Source of the DNA: an uncultured Campylobacter sp. | GTDB lineage: Bacteria > Campylobacterota > Campylobacteria > Campylobacterales > Campylobacteraceae | Assembly (NCBI RefSeq): GCF_937949835.1 | Contig: NZ_CALEDC010000189.1 | Coordinates: 1-13,787, forward strand | Reading direction: 5' to 3' | Length of the DNA: 13,787 nt | Shown here: positions 1 to 6,835 of the stretch, in pieces | Numbering within the stretch: the stretch's first letter is position 1 | How the letters are laid out: every line of letters begins with the position of its first letter | Notes under the pieces: model-generated | Database searches by the model: none | The model's input: only the letters and a program-made list of their open reading frames with translations | What the model was told of the DNA's origin: nothing | Position numbers and translations under genes: made by a program

Positions 1-892
1 ATTGATATTCATCGACAAGCTCGCCGTCCGGGTATTTATCGCTATATTTTACCTTAAGAGCGCCCAGTATGCCGTTTTCAAAGGTCAAAAACGTCCTTTT
101 AGCGTATTTATTCTTTATCTCGTCACTGCCGTCTAAATATGAGAAAAAATCATATTCTATGCCGAATCGAGCGGAGTCGTGCGGCGGCGGCACCAAAGAG
201 CTCCTTTTAGAGCAGTCGCAATCTCCGCCGCATGAACGGACGTAGTGGAATATATTCGCTAGGTTTATACCCGCTTCGCTTGCTTCTACCGCCCAAAATT
301 CGTCGTTTGTGAGCTTAGTAGAACCCTTTGATGCTCCGTAAATGAGATATAGATTTTCTTTAACTTTAAAAACTTTTATCACTCGCTCGCCACCCCATGC
401 GGTACCGACTGCCCAATCGCCGCAGGCGCAATCCCGCCTACCGCCAAGGACGCATTCTTGCATCTGCTGCGCATCCTTGTCTGCAAAATCCATAATGAAA
501 TTTCGCCCGCCGCTTACGTATTGATACGCTACGTAGTTCGCGCCCATCGTGCCGCCGGTGCTGATATCTACCGAATACGCCCGAAACTTGCCGTCCTGCG
601 AGATCGCCATATTTGGCGCGAACCTCAAGGATTTTAAAATTTGCAGAGCGCTCTCGCCCGCGCTTTGCAAAAACTCCATAAACGCAGCCCTTAACCTAAC
701 GATGTTCTCGCAGGGCGTCCCATCTGGGTGATGCCTGGCTTCGCCGATTTCTTTCAGCGCCGCGTCTAAATTTTCGGTTAAAATTTCTAGGTTTTGATCC
801 TTTTGGGCGCTGTTTGCGCCTCCCGCCAAAGCGGGCGCCGCCTCAGCGAACATAAAATTTAATAAGCACAAAAACGAGATTAAAATTTTCAA
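1..892 (-). CDS. Secreted cysteine-rich protein of unknown function, C-terminus cut off by the window
   Basis: I do not recognise this family. The frame stays open from a TTG codon at 892-890 to the window edge (297 codons). The TTG is chosen because AAAGGA lies 6 nt upstream and a TATAAT box stands about 33 nt upstream of it. The N-terminus (MKILISFLCLLNFMFAEAAP) is a signal peptide, probably cleaved near residues 18-23, so the protein should be periplasmic or exported. The mature part has seven cysteines at about residues 61, 147, 155, 157, 221, 225 and 227, grouped as CxxxxxxxCxC and CxxxCxC, which suggests disulfides or metal binding. The lipobox pattern is poor, so I do not call it a lipoprotein. 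No D/E-x-N-x-S/T sequon is visible. Existence is nearly certain; function is unknown. Confidence 0.85.
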   Translation of the reverse strand, partial: MKILISFLCLLNFMFAEAAPALAGGANSAQKDQNLEILTENLDAALKEIGEARHHPDGTPCENIVRLRAAFMEFLQSAGESALQILKSLRFAPNMAISQDGKFRAYSVDISTGGTMGANYVAYQYVSGGRNFIMDFADKDAQQMQECVLGGRRDCACGDWAVGTAWGGERVIKVFKVKENLYLIYGASKGSTKLTNDEFWAVEASEAGINLANIFHYVRSCGGDCDCSKRSSLVPPPHDSARFGIEYDFFSYLDGSDEIKNKYAKRTFLTFENGILGALKVKYSDKYPDGELVDEYQ

Positions 893-924
893 GCCGCGTC
901 CTTTAAATCTTTGATTTTCGCTAG

Positions 925-930
925 ATTATA
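925..930 (-). promoter_or_regulatory. Sigma70-type -10 box of the secreted-protein gene
   Basis: On the minus strand this reads TATAAT, inside CGCTATAATC. The TTG start lies about 33 nt downstream, giving a short leader with its Shine-Dalgarno. No -35 is obvious, which is usual for Campylobacter promoters. Confidence 0.65.
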
Positions 931-1082
931 GCGCAAATTTACGCCACGCGAGATTTGGATTTAGAATTTGCGCCCTCAATTTAAAACCCGAATCCGCTCG
1001 CTGCGGAATTCTGCGAAATTGCGAAATTTGAAATTCCTTGAAGTTGCAAAATCCCGCGAGGTTGTCGCTTGAAATTTGCCTT

Positions 1083-2483
1083 TCAAAGCATAAGGCTAAG
1101 CAGCAGCAAAAATCCGATGAAGCTTAGGGCGTTGCCGAAGTCGCCGCCGATGTGATCGCCGAGCCGCGTCAGCACGAGCGCGCCGCCTAGACGCAGACCT
1201 ATTTGTAGCGCCACGCTCGCGATAAAATCCATTACGCGCCGAAGTCCGCTGCGCGTATCGCCTAGCTTCATGCTGCGGCTTTGATTCCAAAGCCCGCTTA
1301 CGCGGTAGTCTTTGTAGAGAGCGCGGAGAATATCGCCGTTTTGCAGCTCGAAGCTCTGCGAGGCGTCCTTTGCCTTGACGGATACCGCGACTTCGGCGGA
1401 GCAGGCGGAGTTTATAGAATTTGCTGCGTTAGTAGAATTTGCAGAGCTTGTGGAATTCGCTGATTTCACAAAATTCTTGATGCTCGCAGAATTTGTGGAA
1501 TTTTCTGCGTCTAAATTCTTAAATTTCATGCAATTTTCGCCGTCTGCAAGCTCCGCTAAATTTTGATCCGCGCATAGCGCGTCAGAGACGATACGCCGCT
1601 TGCTGTCGCCCGATAAATATAGCCCGTCCAGCGCGAAGCCATAGTAATAAACATCGCCGCTTCGCAGCACGCGCACGCCGCTAACATAGCCCTCCGCTTC
1701 GCCGCTTCGCTTGGGCTCTTTGGAGTGCGGAAGCGCTGCGAATATGCGTCCGAACTTTGCGGCGCGCCAGTCTCTTCGCATAAACCTAAAGCTGCAATAT
1801 GCAAAAGGCGCGAGGACGGGTAGGGCTATAGTCACCGCAGGATCGCTCTTTTCAAAAATAAAGATTATGCAGTAGATGCTCATCGCGGCTAGCACTACGC
1901 CGAAGGCTGCGAATATCGCGGCAAGTGCCGTGCTACCGGCGTCCTTCCAGCGCTGCGCGCCTAGGCTTAGATTAACGAAATCTAGCGGAAGGGCGGAAGC
2001 AGCGGAGTTTACCGAAGCGCCGTCACGACTCTCGCGGGTAGAATTTAAAGAGAGGGAGCCGCTTAAATCTTTGCAATTCAAACTCGAAGTATAAAGTTCC
2101 GTATTAGCGTTCGCCTGCTCGTTAAAGCCTTCGCGGATCAGGCTCAAAGCGGCGGAATTTATACCGCTGCGATCTTTGCCCACTAAATCAGATACCGCAG
2201 AATTTTGGCGCGCACCTGCCGTGGTGTCACTATGTGCGTCGCAGTCTGAATTTGCGGCAGTGGAATTTTTGCTATTTGGAGTTTCGCAGCTAGGGCGCGG
2301 CACGGAGTTTTCGCCGCTTAAGTCGGAGCCGTTTAAAGCGCTTCTGCTGGAATTTAAGCCCCTCAAAGCCTCGCGGGCGGAATTTGAGCTCGAAGCCTCA
2401 TATATCACCGCCAGCTCGTCGCCCTCGCGTATCGGCAGATAAAGTCCGTCGCGCCTTAAGTCCAAATTTCCCGCAAAGCGCAA
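1083..2483 (-). CDS. Unrecognised membrane protein with Asn/Ser-rich low-complexity inserts
   Basis: No family is recognised. The open frame from TTG at 2483 gives 466 residues. Hydrophobic segments lie at about 184-210, 216-231, 418-436 and 448-465. Two low-complexity blocks break up the protein: residues 31-165, rich in Ser, Asn and Ala with many NS pairs, and 326-362, where Asn recurs at 331, 337, 343, 349 and 355 as a hexapeptide repeat. The segment between them (233-300) looks globular. The TTG at 2483 is a weak start: GGAGG is only 2 nt away and the same frame stays open and protein-like for about 50 codons upstream, see 2484-2625. The full protein was probably about 510 residues, starting near the strong Shine-Dalgarno at 2635-2640 just after terC. 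It would be cotranscribed and translationally coupled with terC. None of the many NS pairs has Asp or Glu at -2, so it is not an obvious PglB glycosylation target. Confidence 0.75.
   Translation of the reverse strand: MRFAGNLDLRRDGLYLPIREGDELAVIYEASSSNSAREALRGLNSSRSALNGSDLSGENSVPRPSCETPNSKNSTAANSDCDAHSDTTAGARQNSAVSDLVGKDRSGINSAALSLIREGFNEQANANTELYTSSLNCKDLSGSLSLNSTRESRDGASVNSAASALPLDFVNLSLGAQRWKDAGSTALAAIFAAFGVVLAAMSIYCIIFIFEKSDPAVTIALPVLAPFAYCSFRFMRRDWRAAKFGRIFAALPHSKEPKRSGEAEGYVSGVRVLRSGDVYYYGFALDGLYLSGDSKRRIVSDALCADQNLAELADGENCMKFKNLDAENSTNSASIKNFVKSANSTSSANSTNAANSINSACSAEVAVSVKAKDASQSFELQNGDILRALYKDYRVSGLWNQSRSMKLGDTRSGLRRVMDFIASVALQIGLRLGGALVLTRLGDHIGGDFGNALSFIGFLLLLSLML
1411..1506 (-). 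repeat. 18-bp in-frame tandem repeat (hexapeptide NSTSSA-like)
   Basis: On the plus strand the words GAATTT/GAATTC/AAATTC recur at 1417, 1435, 1453, 1471 and 1489, exactly 18 bp apart, then at 1498 (half period). On the coding strand they encode NSASIK, NFVKSA, NSTSSA, NSTNAA and NSINSA, five degenerate copies of a hexapeptide. The period keeps the reading frame. Confidence 0.7.
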
Positions 2484-2625
2484 GCCCTCCAGCGTAAAGC
2501 TAAATTTCGCCGTGTCTGCAGCCGCGGGCTGTAGCTTTAAATCCCTAGCCGTGCCGCGAGCAAGCTTGATCTGCCGCGGAGAAAGAAATTTAGCAAAGCC
2601 TATGCGCGCCTTTGAGATCTCGCAA
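2484..2625 (-). other. Probable shifted 5' part of the downstream membrane-protein gene
   Basis: Reading upstream from TTG 2483 in the same frame gives about 47 further protein-like codons (ending in FSFTLEG before LRFAGN) without a stop, but without any ATG, GTG or TTG. A strong AGGAGG (2635-2640) stands 9 nt before a TTG at 2625-2623, which is in the neighbouring frame and runs into TAA after 11 codons. Removing one nucleotide in that stretch, for instance in AAAGGCGCGC, joins the TTG to the long frame as MRDLKARIGFAKFL. This suggests a one-base frameshift, either a natural mutation or a sequence error. Confidence 0.5.
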
Positions 2626-2634
2626 AATTCCGCT

Positions 2635-2640
2635 CCTCCT
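2635..2640 (-). promoter_or_regulatory. Shine-Dalgarno AGGAGG overlapping the terC stop codon
   Basis: The minus strand reads AAATAGGAGGAGC: the terC stop TAG shares its last two bases with AGGAGG. Ribosomes ending terC could reinitiate on the following gene. The consensus match is the best in the window and it locates the true start of the downstream gene near 2625. Confidence 0.6.
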
Positions 2641-3358
2641 ATTTCGCGGCGGATTTTTTGCGGATCTGAATATTGATGAGCTCCACCAGCAGCGAAAACG
2701 CCATCGAGAAGTAGATGTAACCCTTAGGTATGTGAAAGCCCAGCCCGTCGGCGATCAGCGAGACGCCCACCAAAATCAAAAACGCAAGCGCTAAAATTTT
2801 GATCGTCGGGTTTGTGTCCACAAAGCGCGCGATCGCGCCGCTAGCGAGCATCATCACGCCCACGGCGATGATCACTGCGAGGATCATCACGGGCAGGTGC
2901 TGCGCCATGCCCACGGCGGTGATGACGCTGTCGAGCGAGAAGATGATGTCCAAAACAGCGATCTGCACGAGCGTGCCGCCGAAGCTCGCCTTGCCGCTGC
3001 TAGCGCTATGCTCGTGCGCCTCGCCAGTGGCGCTGGAATGGATCTCGAGCGTGGATTTGACGAGCAGAAACAATCCGCCGCCGATCAGCACGAGATCGCG
3101 TCCGCTAAAATCGCGCGCAAGCACGCTAAATAGCGGCTTAGTTAGCCCCATGATCCAGCTTAGGCTAAGAAGTAGTAGTATGCGCGTGAACATCGCAAGC
3201 GCGAGCCCCATTATACGGGCGCGTCCGCGCTGCGCCTCGGGCAGGCGGCCGCATAAAATCGCGATAAAGATGATATTGTCGATGCCAAGCACGATCTCAA
3301 GCCCCGTGAGCGTCGCCAGGCTGATCCATGCCTCGGGTGAGGCGATCCATTCAAACAT
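2639..3358 (-). CDS. TerC family integral membrane protein
   Basis: This is a polytopic inner-membrane protein of the TerC family (the family of E. coli Alx and the N-terminal part of YoaE), whose members are linked to tellurite resistance and, for some, manganese export or metal homeostasis. Two inverted halves each carry the family's acidic signature within a helix: GLEIVLGIDN (E21, D27, N28) and LDIIFSLDS (D137, D143). The 239 residues form about seven hydrophobic segments, split by a soluble His-containing loop at 105-127 (EIHSS...EAHEHS). Length is normal for the short form without CBS domains. The ATG at 3358 has AAAGGA 5 nt upstream. It is first in a two-gene unit with the unrecognised membrane protein downstream. 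The family is certain; the transported ion is inference. Confidence 0.93.
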   Translation of the reverse strand: MFEWIASPEAWISLATLTGLEIVLGIDNIIFIAILCGRLPEAQRGRARIMGLALAMFTRILLLLSLSWIMGLTKPLFSVLARDFSGRDLVLIGGGLFLLVKSTLEIHSSATGEAHEHSASSGKASFGGTLVQIAVLDIIFSLDSVITAVGMAQHLPVMILAVIIAVGVMMLASGAIARFVDTNPTIKILALAFLILVGVSLIADGLGFHIPKGYIYFSMAFSLLVELINIQIRKKSAAK

Positions 3359-3389
3359 CGGTTTCCTTTGGGTGAAAATTTAAGCCGTG

Positions 3390-3395
3390 ATGATA
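3390..3395 (-). promoter_or_regulatory. Possible -10 box of terC
   Basis: On the minus strand this reads TATCAT within CGCTATCATC, matching at 9 of 10 positions the CGCTATAATC at 925-930. It lies about 32 nt upstream of the terC ATG. One mismatch to consensus and no visible -35. Confidence 0.4.
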
Positions 3396-3862
3396 GCGAA
3401 AGTTTGGTTAAAATTTCTAAATTTTACCGCCTTCGTGCGCGAAATTTCGCGTCTGATTTCGCGCAAAATTTCAAGTCTATAATTTTAAAATTTTGAGTTT
3501 TGATACGACGCAAATATGGGCTAAATTTAACATGAATCGGAATTTTAACTTATTTAGTGCGGCGTGGCGCGTGTTCGCTTTATCGAAGTTCGTTTTGAAA
3601 TCTGCGTGCAGCTAAAGCCGCACAGGCGGCATATCTCGATCGAGGTTGGTGGATAAAAGAGCGGCAAATTTCAAAATTTAAAGATAAGTTCCGCGGCAAG
3701 TAAATTTTGATGACGGGCGCTGCAATGCGGGCATGCTAAATTTTGGCGCTAAATACGCACAGGGCGTGCAAAGTTGGAATTTAGCGCAGAAGGTGCGAGG
3801 TCGAAATTTAAGTGAGCGCATCCTAAACAGCGCGAAATAAAATCACGGTAAAAGAAATTTCA
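3396..3862. other. Gene-free stretch between rnhB and terC
   Basis: No convincing ORF or RNA gene is seen. It contains a 9-bp inverted repeat GCGCGAAAT (3437-3445) / ATTTCGCGC (3456-3464) with a 10-nt loop, an AATTTTAAAATTTT palindrome at 3481-3494, and many AAATTT words. The hairpin could end rnhB transcription but lies 400 bp downstream of it, so this is weak. A 27-codon ATG frame beginning near 3532 (plus) has no ribosome binding site. Confidence 0.5.
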
Positions 3863-4426
3863 TTAATCAAACAGCGAGGGTTGCAGCGATTTGATCTTGT
3901 AGCTCGCGCGGTGAAAAGGCGTGAGCCCGTACCGCTCGATCGCCGCGATGTGTGCGCGCGAGCCGTAACCTTTGTTTTGCGCGAAGCCATATTGCGGGTA
4001 GCGCTGCGCGAGCTCATGCATCGTGCGGTCGCGCGTGACCTTGGCGAGGATGCTCGCCGCGCTTACTTCGGCGATTTGCGCGTCGGCTTTTACGAGCGTC
4101 TGAAGCCCGCGTACGCCGAAGTTTGCGTTGCCGTCGTAGATGATCTGTCCGCTAAAACCCATAAAATACGCGAGAATCTGCTCAAGCGCCGATCTTAGAC
4201 ATGCGCTGAGTCCGATCTCATCGACCTGTGCGCTTGAAATTTCGACGATTTTGTAGCGCGAGTTTTCGATGATTTGGGCGTAAAGCTCCTCGCGGCGCTT
4301 CTCGCTTAGCTTTTTGCTATCGGCAAGTCCTGCGATCTCGCGCTGTAGCACGCAGCCGGCAACGCAAAGCGGTCCTGCAAGGCAGCCGCGCCCCGCCTCG
4401 TCGATGCCGCAAATCTGCCCGCTCAC
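3863..4426 (-). CDS. rnhB: Ribonuclease HII
   Basis: It cleaves the RNA strand of RNA-DNA hybrids and the 5' side of single ribonucleotides built into DNA, in the cytoplasm and with Mn or Mg. The four acidic catalytic residues are visible: D9 and E10 in GIDEAGRG, D98 in YDGN, and D133 in KVTRD. The block AEVSAASILAKVTRD and the GYGSRAHIAAI segment are typical of the type 2 family, and there is the usual basic C-terminus (PFHRASYKIK). At 187 residues the length is normal. The start is GTG at 4426, overlapping the stop of the upstream RDD gene as GTGA, so the two are translationally coupled. Confidence 0.96.
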   Translation of the reverse strand: MSGQICGIDEAGRGCLAGPLCVAGCVLQREIAGLADSKKLSEKRREELYAQIIENSRYKIVEISSAQVDEIGLSACLRSALEQILAYFMGFSGQIIYDGNANFGVRGLQTLVKADAQIAEVSAASILAKVTRDRTMHELAQRYPQYGFAQNKGYGSRAHIAAIERYGLTPFHRASYKIKSLQPSLFD

Positions 4427-4848
4427 TGCGCGTCCTTTCGCACGACGGGCACGGCTCCGCTTAGCAGGTCGTGTAAATTCAGCCTATCTTTGCGAAAAAA
4501 GCAGATCAAAAGCCCGATGACGCTAAAGCCTGCAAAAACGAAGCACGCAAAGCGAGCCAGCGCCCTAAAGAAGCTTACTTTGCGCCCGCTGCGAACATCG
4601 ATGAGGTAAAGCCCCGCCAGCTTGTAGCCTGGCGTCTGGGCGCTGCGGGCGTAAAATGCCGCGCAAATCACGCCGTATGCGAGCCAGATAAGCGCGATCA
4701 CGGCTTGGTTGCGCCACAGGGCTTCTTTCGAGCCCAAGACGAGATATGTAACGCCGTAAAATAGGGGCATCGCGATGATGAAAAGATCGACGATGAAGGC
4801 CTTTACGCGCAGAAAGATCGGTGAAATTTTAGCTTTTTGTTTTGCCAT
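4423..4848 (-). CDS. RDD family small membrane protein
   Basis: A 141-residue membrane protein with three hydrophobic segments (about 18-38, 46-66 and 98-118). The RDD-domain marks are visible: R14 and D21 at the start of helix 1 (LRVKAFIVD), the QTPGYKLAGL loop with following ID, and RLNLHDLLSGAVPV near the end. RDD proteins are widespread with no agreed function; some have been linked to ion or proton antiport. GGAG lies 4 nt before the ATG. It overlaps rnhB by 4 nt and follows pyrE with about 97 nt between them. In C. jejuni I recall a small membrane protein gene next to pyrE in the same place. Confidence 0.88.
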   Translation of the reverse strand: MAKQKAKISPIFLRVKAFIVDLFIIAMPLFYGVTYLVLGSKEALWRNQAVIALIWLAYGVICAAFYARSAQTPGYKLAGLYLIDVRSGRKVSFFRALARFACFVFAGFSVIGLLICFFRKDRLNLHDLLSGAVPVVRKDAQ

Positions 4849-4945
4849 TTTGCTCCGTTTTGGATTAAATTTTAAAATTCCGGCGCGCTAAAGCCGAGAG
4901 GATAAAATTTAATCTCGTTGCGGTTTCTTAGCAGCAAATCGACGC

Positions 4946-5557
4946 CTAGTTTCCGCGACTGCCGGGCTTGATCGCCTTGCTTCCGGTAGCACAAAGCGGG
5001 CAGGTTGCGGGCTCGTAAATTTCAAACTCGAAATTGCCTAGCGCAAAAAACGGCTTATCCGCGGGCAGCTTGGCGCCAGCCTTTGCACTGCTGCCCGCTA
5101 AATTTGCGACCTTGCAAAATCCGCGATTGGCAAGCGCGGCAAAGCCCACGACCTCGCCGCCGAGGTTTTCGATGAGCCTGGCGCTCTCAAGAGCCGAGCC
5201 GCCCGTCGTGATGATGTCTTCGCAGACGATAAATCTCTCGCCCTTATGCACTTCAAAGCCGCGGCGCAGGCTCATTACGCGATCTACGCGCTCGGTAAAT
5301 ATGAAACGCTTTTTCGCCGCGCGAGCTAGCTCGTAGCCCGCTAAAATTCCGCCCAGCGCGGGCGAGCAGACACTATCAAACTCCACGCCCGCTTTTTCGA
5401 TTATTGTGGTAAGCTCGTCTGCGAGCTGTCCTGCTAGCTGCGGATCTTCAAGTACTTTGGCACTTTGCAGATAGAATTCCGAGTGGTTGCCGCTTGAAAG
5501 CAGAAAATGCCCTCGCAGATATGCGCCGCAGTCGCGATAGATTTTTTCTATATTCAC
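4946..5557 (-). CDS. pyrE: Orotate phosphoribosyltransferase
   Basis: It converts orotate and PRPP to orotidine 5'-monophosphate, step five of de novo pyrimidine synthesis, in the cytoplasm. The PRPP-binding signature [15 protein letters not shown] starts at residue 111, with the acidic pair E113-D114. Upstream, [18 protein letters not shown] (61-78) and FIFTERVD (85-92) match the family core. The C-terminal CPLC...[10 protein letters not shown] motif is the form seen in Campylobacter and Helicobacter. At 203 residues it is of normal length. The start is GTG at 5557, 3 nt after the frr stop, so frr and pyrE form one unit read from the promoter ahead of frr. Confidence 0.96.
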   Translation of the reverse strand: MNIEKIYRDCGAYLRGHFLLSSGNHSEFYLQSAKVLEDPQLAGQLADELTTIIEKAGVEFDSVCSPALGGILAGYELARAAKKRFIFTERVDRVMSLRRGFEVHKGERFIVCEDIITTGGSALESARLIENLGGEVVGFAALANRGFCKVANLAGSSAKAGAKLPADKPFFALGNFEFEIYEPATCPLCATGSKAIKPGSRGN

Positions 5558-5560
5558 AGC

Positions 5561-6118
5561 TCAAACCTTCAAAAGCTCGGCTTCTTTGGCCTTGACTGCG
5601 TCGTCGATCTTGCTTGAGTAAGAGTCGGTGATCTTTTGCACCTCGTCGTAGCCTTTTTTGGCGTCGTCTTCGGAGATCGCTTTGTCTTTTTCGAGCTTTT
5701 TGATTTCGTCGTTAGCGTCTTTGCGGACGTTGCGAATGCCGATTTTGGCCTTCTCGCCCATCGCTTTAGCCTTTTTGGCGTTTTCTTGGCGTTGCTCGAC
5801 CGTCATCGGCGGGAAAAAGAGCTTCACGCTCTCGCCGTCATTAGTCGGATTGACGCCGATATTCGCCGCTGCGATCGCGCTTTCGATCGCCTTTAGCATC
5901 GGCTTTTCCCACGGTGTGATCGAGATCGTTACCGCATCGGTCGAAAGGACGGTCGCGACCTGATTTAGCGGAGTTTGCGAGCCGTAATAATCCACGAAAA
6001 TATGATCTAGGATCGCCACGCTCACCTTGCCGGTGCGTAGCGTCGTAAAGTCCTTTTTCAAAGCCTCGATAGCTCGATCGCCGTTTGCTCTTTGCTCTTT
6101 GTAGATAGCTTCTAGCAT
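5561..6118 (-). CDS. frr: Ribosome recycling factor
   Basis: With EF-G it splits the post-termination ribosome and releases mRNA and tRNA; it is essential in bacteria. All 185 residues align to the family, which is 185 long in most species: the helical domain I start ([27 protein letters not shown]), the domain II beta part around [17 protein letters not shown], and the C-terminal helices with the conserved [22 protein letters not shown] lies 5 nt upstream of the ATG, and a TATAAT box about 30 nt upstream. It is cotranscribed with pyrE. Confidence 0.98.
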   Translation of the reverse strand: MLEAIYKEQRANGDRAIEALKKDFTTLRTGKVSVAILDHIFVDYYGSQTPLNQVATVLSTDAVTISITPWEKPMLKAIESAIAAANIGVNPTNDGESVKLFFPPMTVEQRQENAKKAKAMGEKAKIGIRNVRKDANDEIKKLEKDKAISEDDAKKGYDEVQKITDSYSSKIDDAVKAKEAELLKV

Positions 6119-6145
6119 TCAAATCCTTTAAATAAAATTTGCGAA

Positions 6146-6151
6146 ATTATA
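6146..6151 (-). promoter_or_regulatory. -10 box of the frr-pyrE unit
   Basis: The minus strand reads TATAAT within CGCTATAATTTCG, with a T-rich stretch (TTATTTTTTTAA) just upstream as usual for Campylobacter sigma70 promoters. The frr ATG is about 28 nt downstream. It sits after the hairpin that follows secG, so frr-pyrE is a separate transcription unit. Confidence 0.75.
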
Positions 6152-6174
6152 GCGTTAAAAAAATAAGAATAGCA

Positions 6175-6203
6175 TTTAAAAGCGCGGATTTTGCGCTTTT
6201 AAA
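6175..6203 (-). terminator. Hairpin downstream of secG
   Basis: Perfect 11-bp inverted repeat: TTTAAAAGCGC (6175-6185), 7-nt loop, GCGCTTTTAAA (6193-6203). On the minus strand the 3' arm ends in GCGCTTTTAAA, so the U-run is part of the stem. It begins about 17 nt after the secG stop and precedes the frr promoter, the right place for a terminator. Confidence 0.65.
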
Positions 6204-6219
6204 TTTTAAAATTTAGAGT

Positions 6220-6741
6220 TTATTTAGTTGTGTTTTGATCTGCGGAAGCGGCGCTGGCATTGGTATCGCTTGATGCTTGCGACCGAGCAGGCGCGCTAGC
6301 TGCGGCAGTATCGGTCGCAGGAGCTGCTGGCTCTTCGATTTTCGTATCCGTCGCATTGATCTCGCCGCTAATTATAGAATTTGATTCGGTGCTTGCCGGA
6401 GCGAAATTAGGCTTTGCGCTTGAAGCTGGGATGTATGGCACGCCAGGGACAGCGTTTGGCACGGATTTAGTAGCATTTGCTTCGATCTTTACGCGATCGA
6501 CTACGGAAGATTTAGCATCTTGCTGATAGAAATATGCGAGCACAAGTGTATTTATCACGAATAGAATTCCCATCGCGGCGGTAAATTTAGCTAAAAATCC
6601 AGCCGGACCCTTCGCTCCAAATAAGCTTTCGTTGCTTCCGCTGTATGCGCCAAGCCCGATAGAAGAGCTCTTTTGCAGTAGAACGGAGATCGTAATTATC
6701 ACGGCAAAAACGACTTGTAAAACCAAAAATAACGTAGTCAC
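6220..6741 (-). CDS. secG: Preprotein translocase subunit SecG with a long periplasmic tail
   Basis: A small subunit of the SecYEG channel in the inner membrane. Residues 1-75 are a standard SecG: helix 1 (about 4-23), the conserved loop (SSSIGLGAYSGS, then LFGAKGPAGFLAK), and helix 2 (about 52-72). Residues 76-173 form a long Ala/Ser/Thr/Pro-rich tail absent from the E. coli type; epsilonproteobacterial SecG proteins often have such tails. With both SecG termini outside, the tail should face the periplasm. It contains four D/E-x-N-x-S/T sequons, at N89 (EANAT), N129 (EINAT), N161 (DTNAS) and N170 (DQNTT). I recall C. jejuni SecG being among its N-glycoproteins but cannot check that here. The start is GTG at 6741 with AAAAGG 7 nt upstream and TATAAT about 32 nt upstream. 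Confidence 0.95.
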   Translation of the reverse strand: MTTLFLVLQVVFAVIITISVLLQKSSSIGLGAYSGSNESLFGAKGPAGFLAKFTAAMGILFVINTLVLAYFYQQDAKSSVVDRVKIEANATKSVPNAVPGVPYIPASSAKPNFAPASTESNSIISGEINATDTKIEEPAAPATDTAAASAPARSQASSDTNASAASADQNTTK

Positions 6742-6772
6742 TATAAAACCTTTTGAAAAAATTGAATTTGCG

Positions 6773-6778
6773 ATTATA
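6773..6778 (-). promoter_or_regulatory. -10 box of secG
   Basis: The minus strand reads TATAAT within TTATTATAATCGC, preceded by A/T-rich sequence. The GTG start of secG is about 32 nt downstream. Together with the hairpin at 6810-6828 it separates secG from the gene before it. Confidence 0.7.
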
Positions 6779-6809
6779 ATAAAAGATTTATAAATTTTAA
6801 GTTAAGAGT

Positions 6810-6828
6810 GCACCGCACGAAGCGGTGC
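6810..6828 (-). terminator. GC-rich hairpin after the Bax-inhibitor-like gene
   Basis: Perfect 7-bp stem GCACCGC (6810-6816) / GCGGTGC (6822-6828) with a 5-nt loop, 7 nt after the stop of the gene ending at 6836. On the minus strand it is followed by ACTCTTAACTT rather than a clean U-run, so termination may be only partial. Confidence 0.5.
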
Positions 6829-6835
6829 GTAAAAT

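Noticed and set aside
1083..2483. N-glycosylation targets in the Asn/Ser-rich membrane protein
   Set aside because: I checked the NS/NxS sites; none has Asp or Glu at the -2 position needed by the Campylobacter enzyme.
2799..3383. 194-codon plus-strand ORF opposite terC
   Set aside because: It is the antisense shadow of a clear TerC protein; its composition mirrors codon bias and it has no ribosome binding site or domain.
3437..3464. Terminator for rnhB
   Set aside because: The 9-bp hairpin is about 400 bp downstream of the rnhB stop and has no U-run on the minus strand, so I only list it within the gene-free stretch.
3532..3615. 27-codon ATG frame in the rnhB-terC gap (plus)
   Set aside because: No Shine-Dalgarno, no neighbour coupling, and length within chance expectation.
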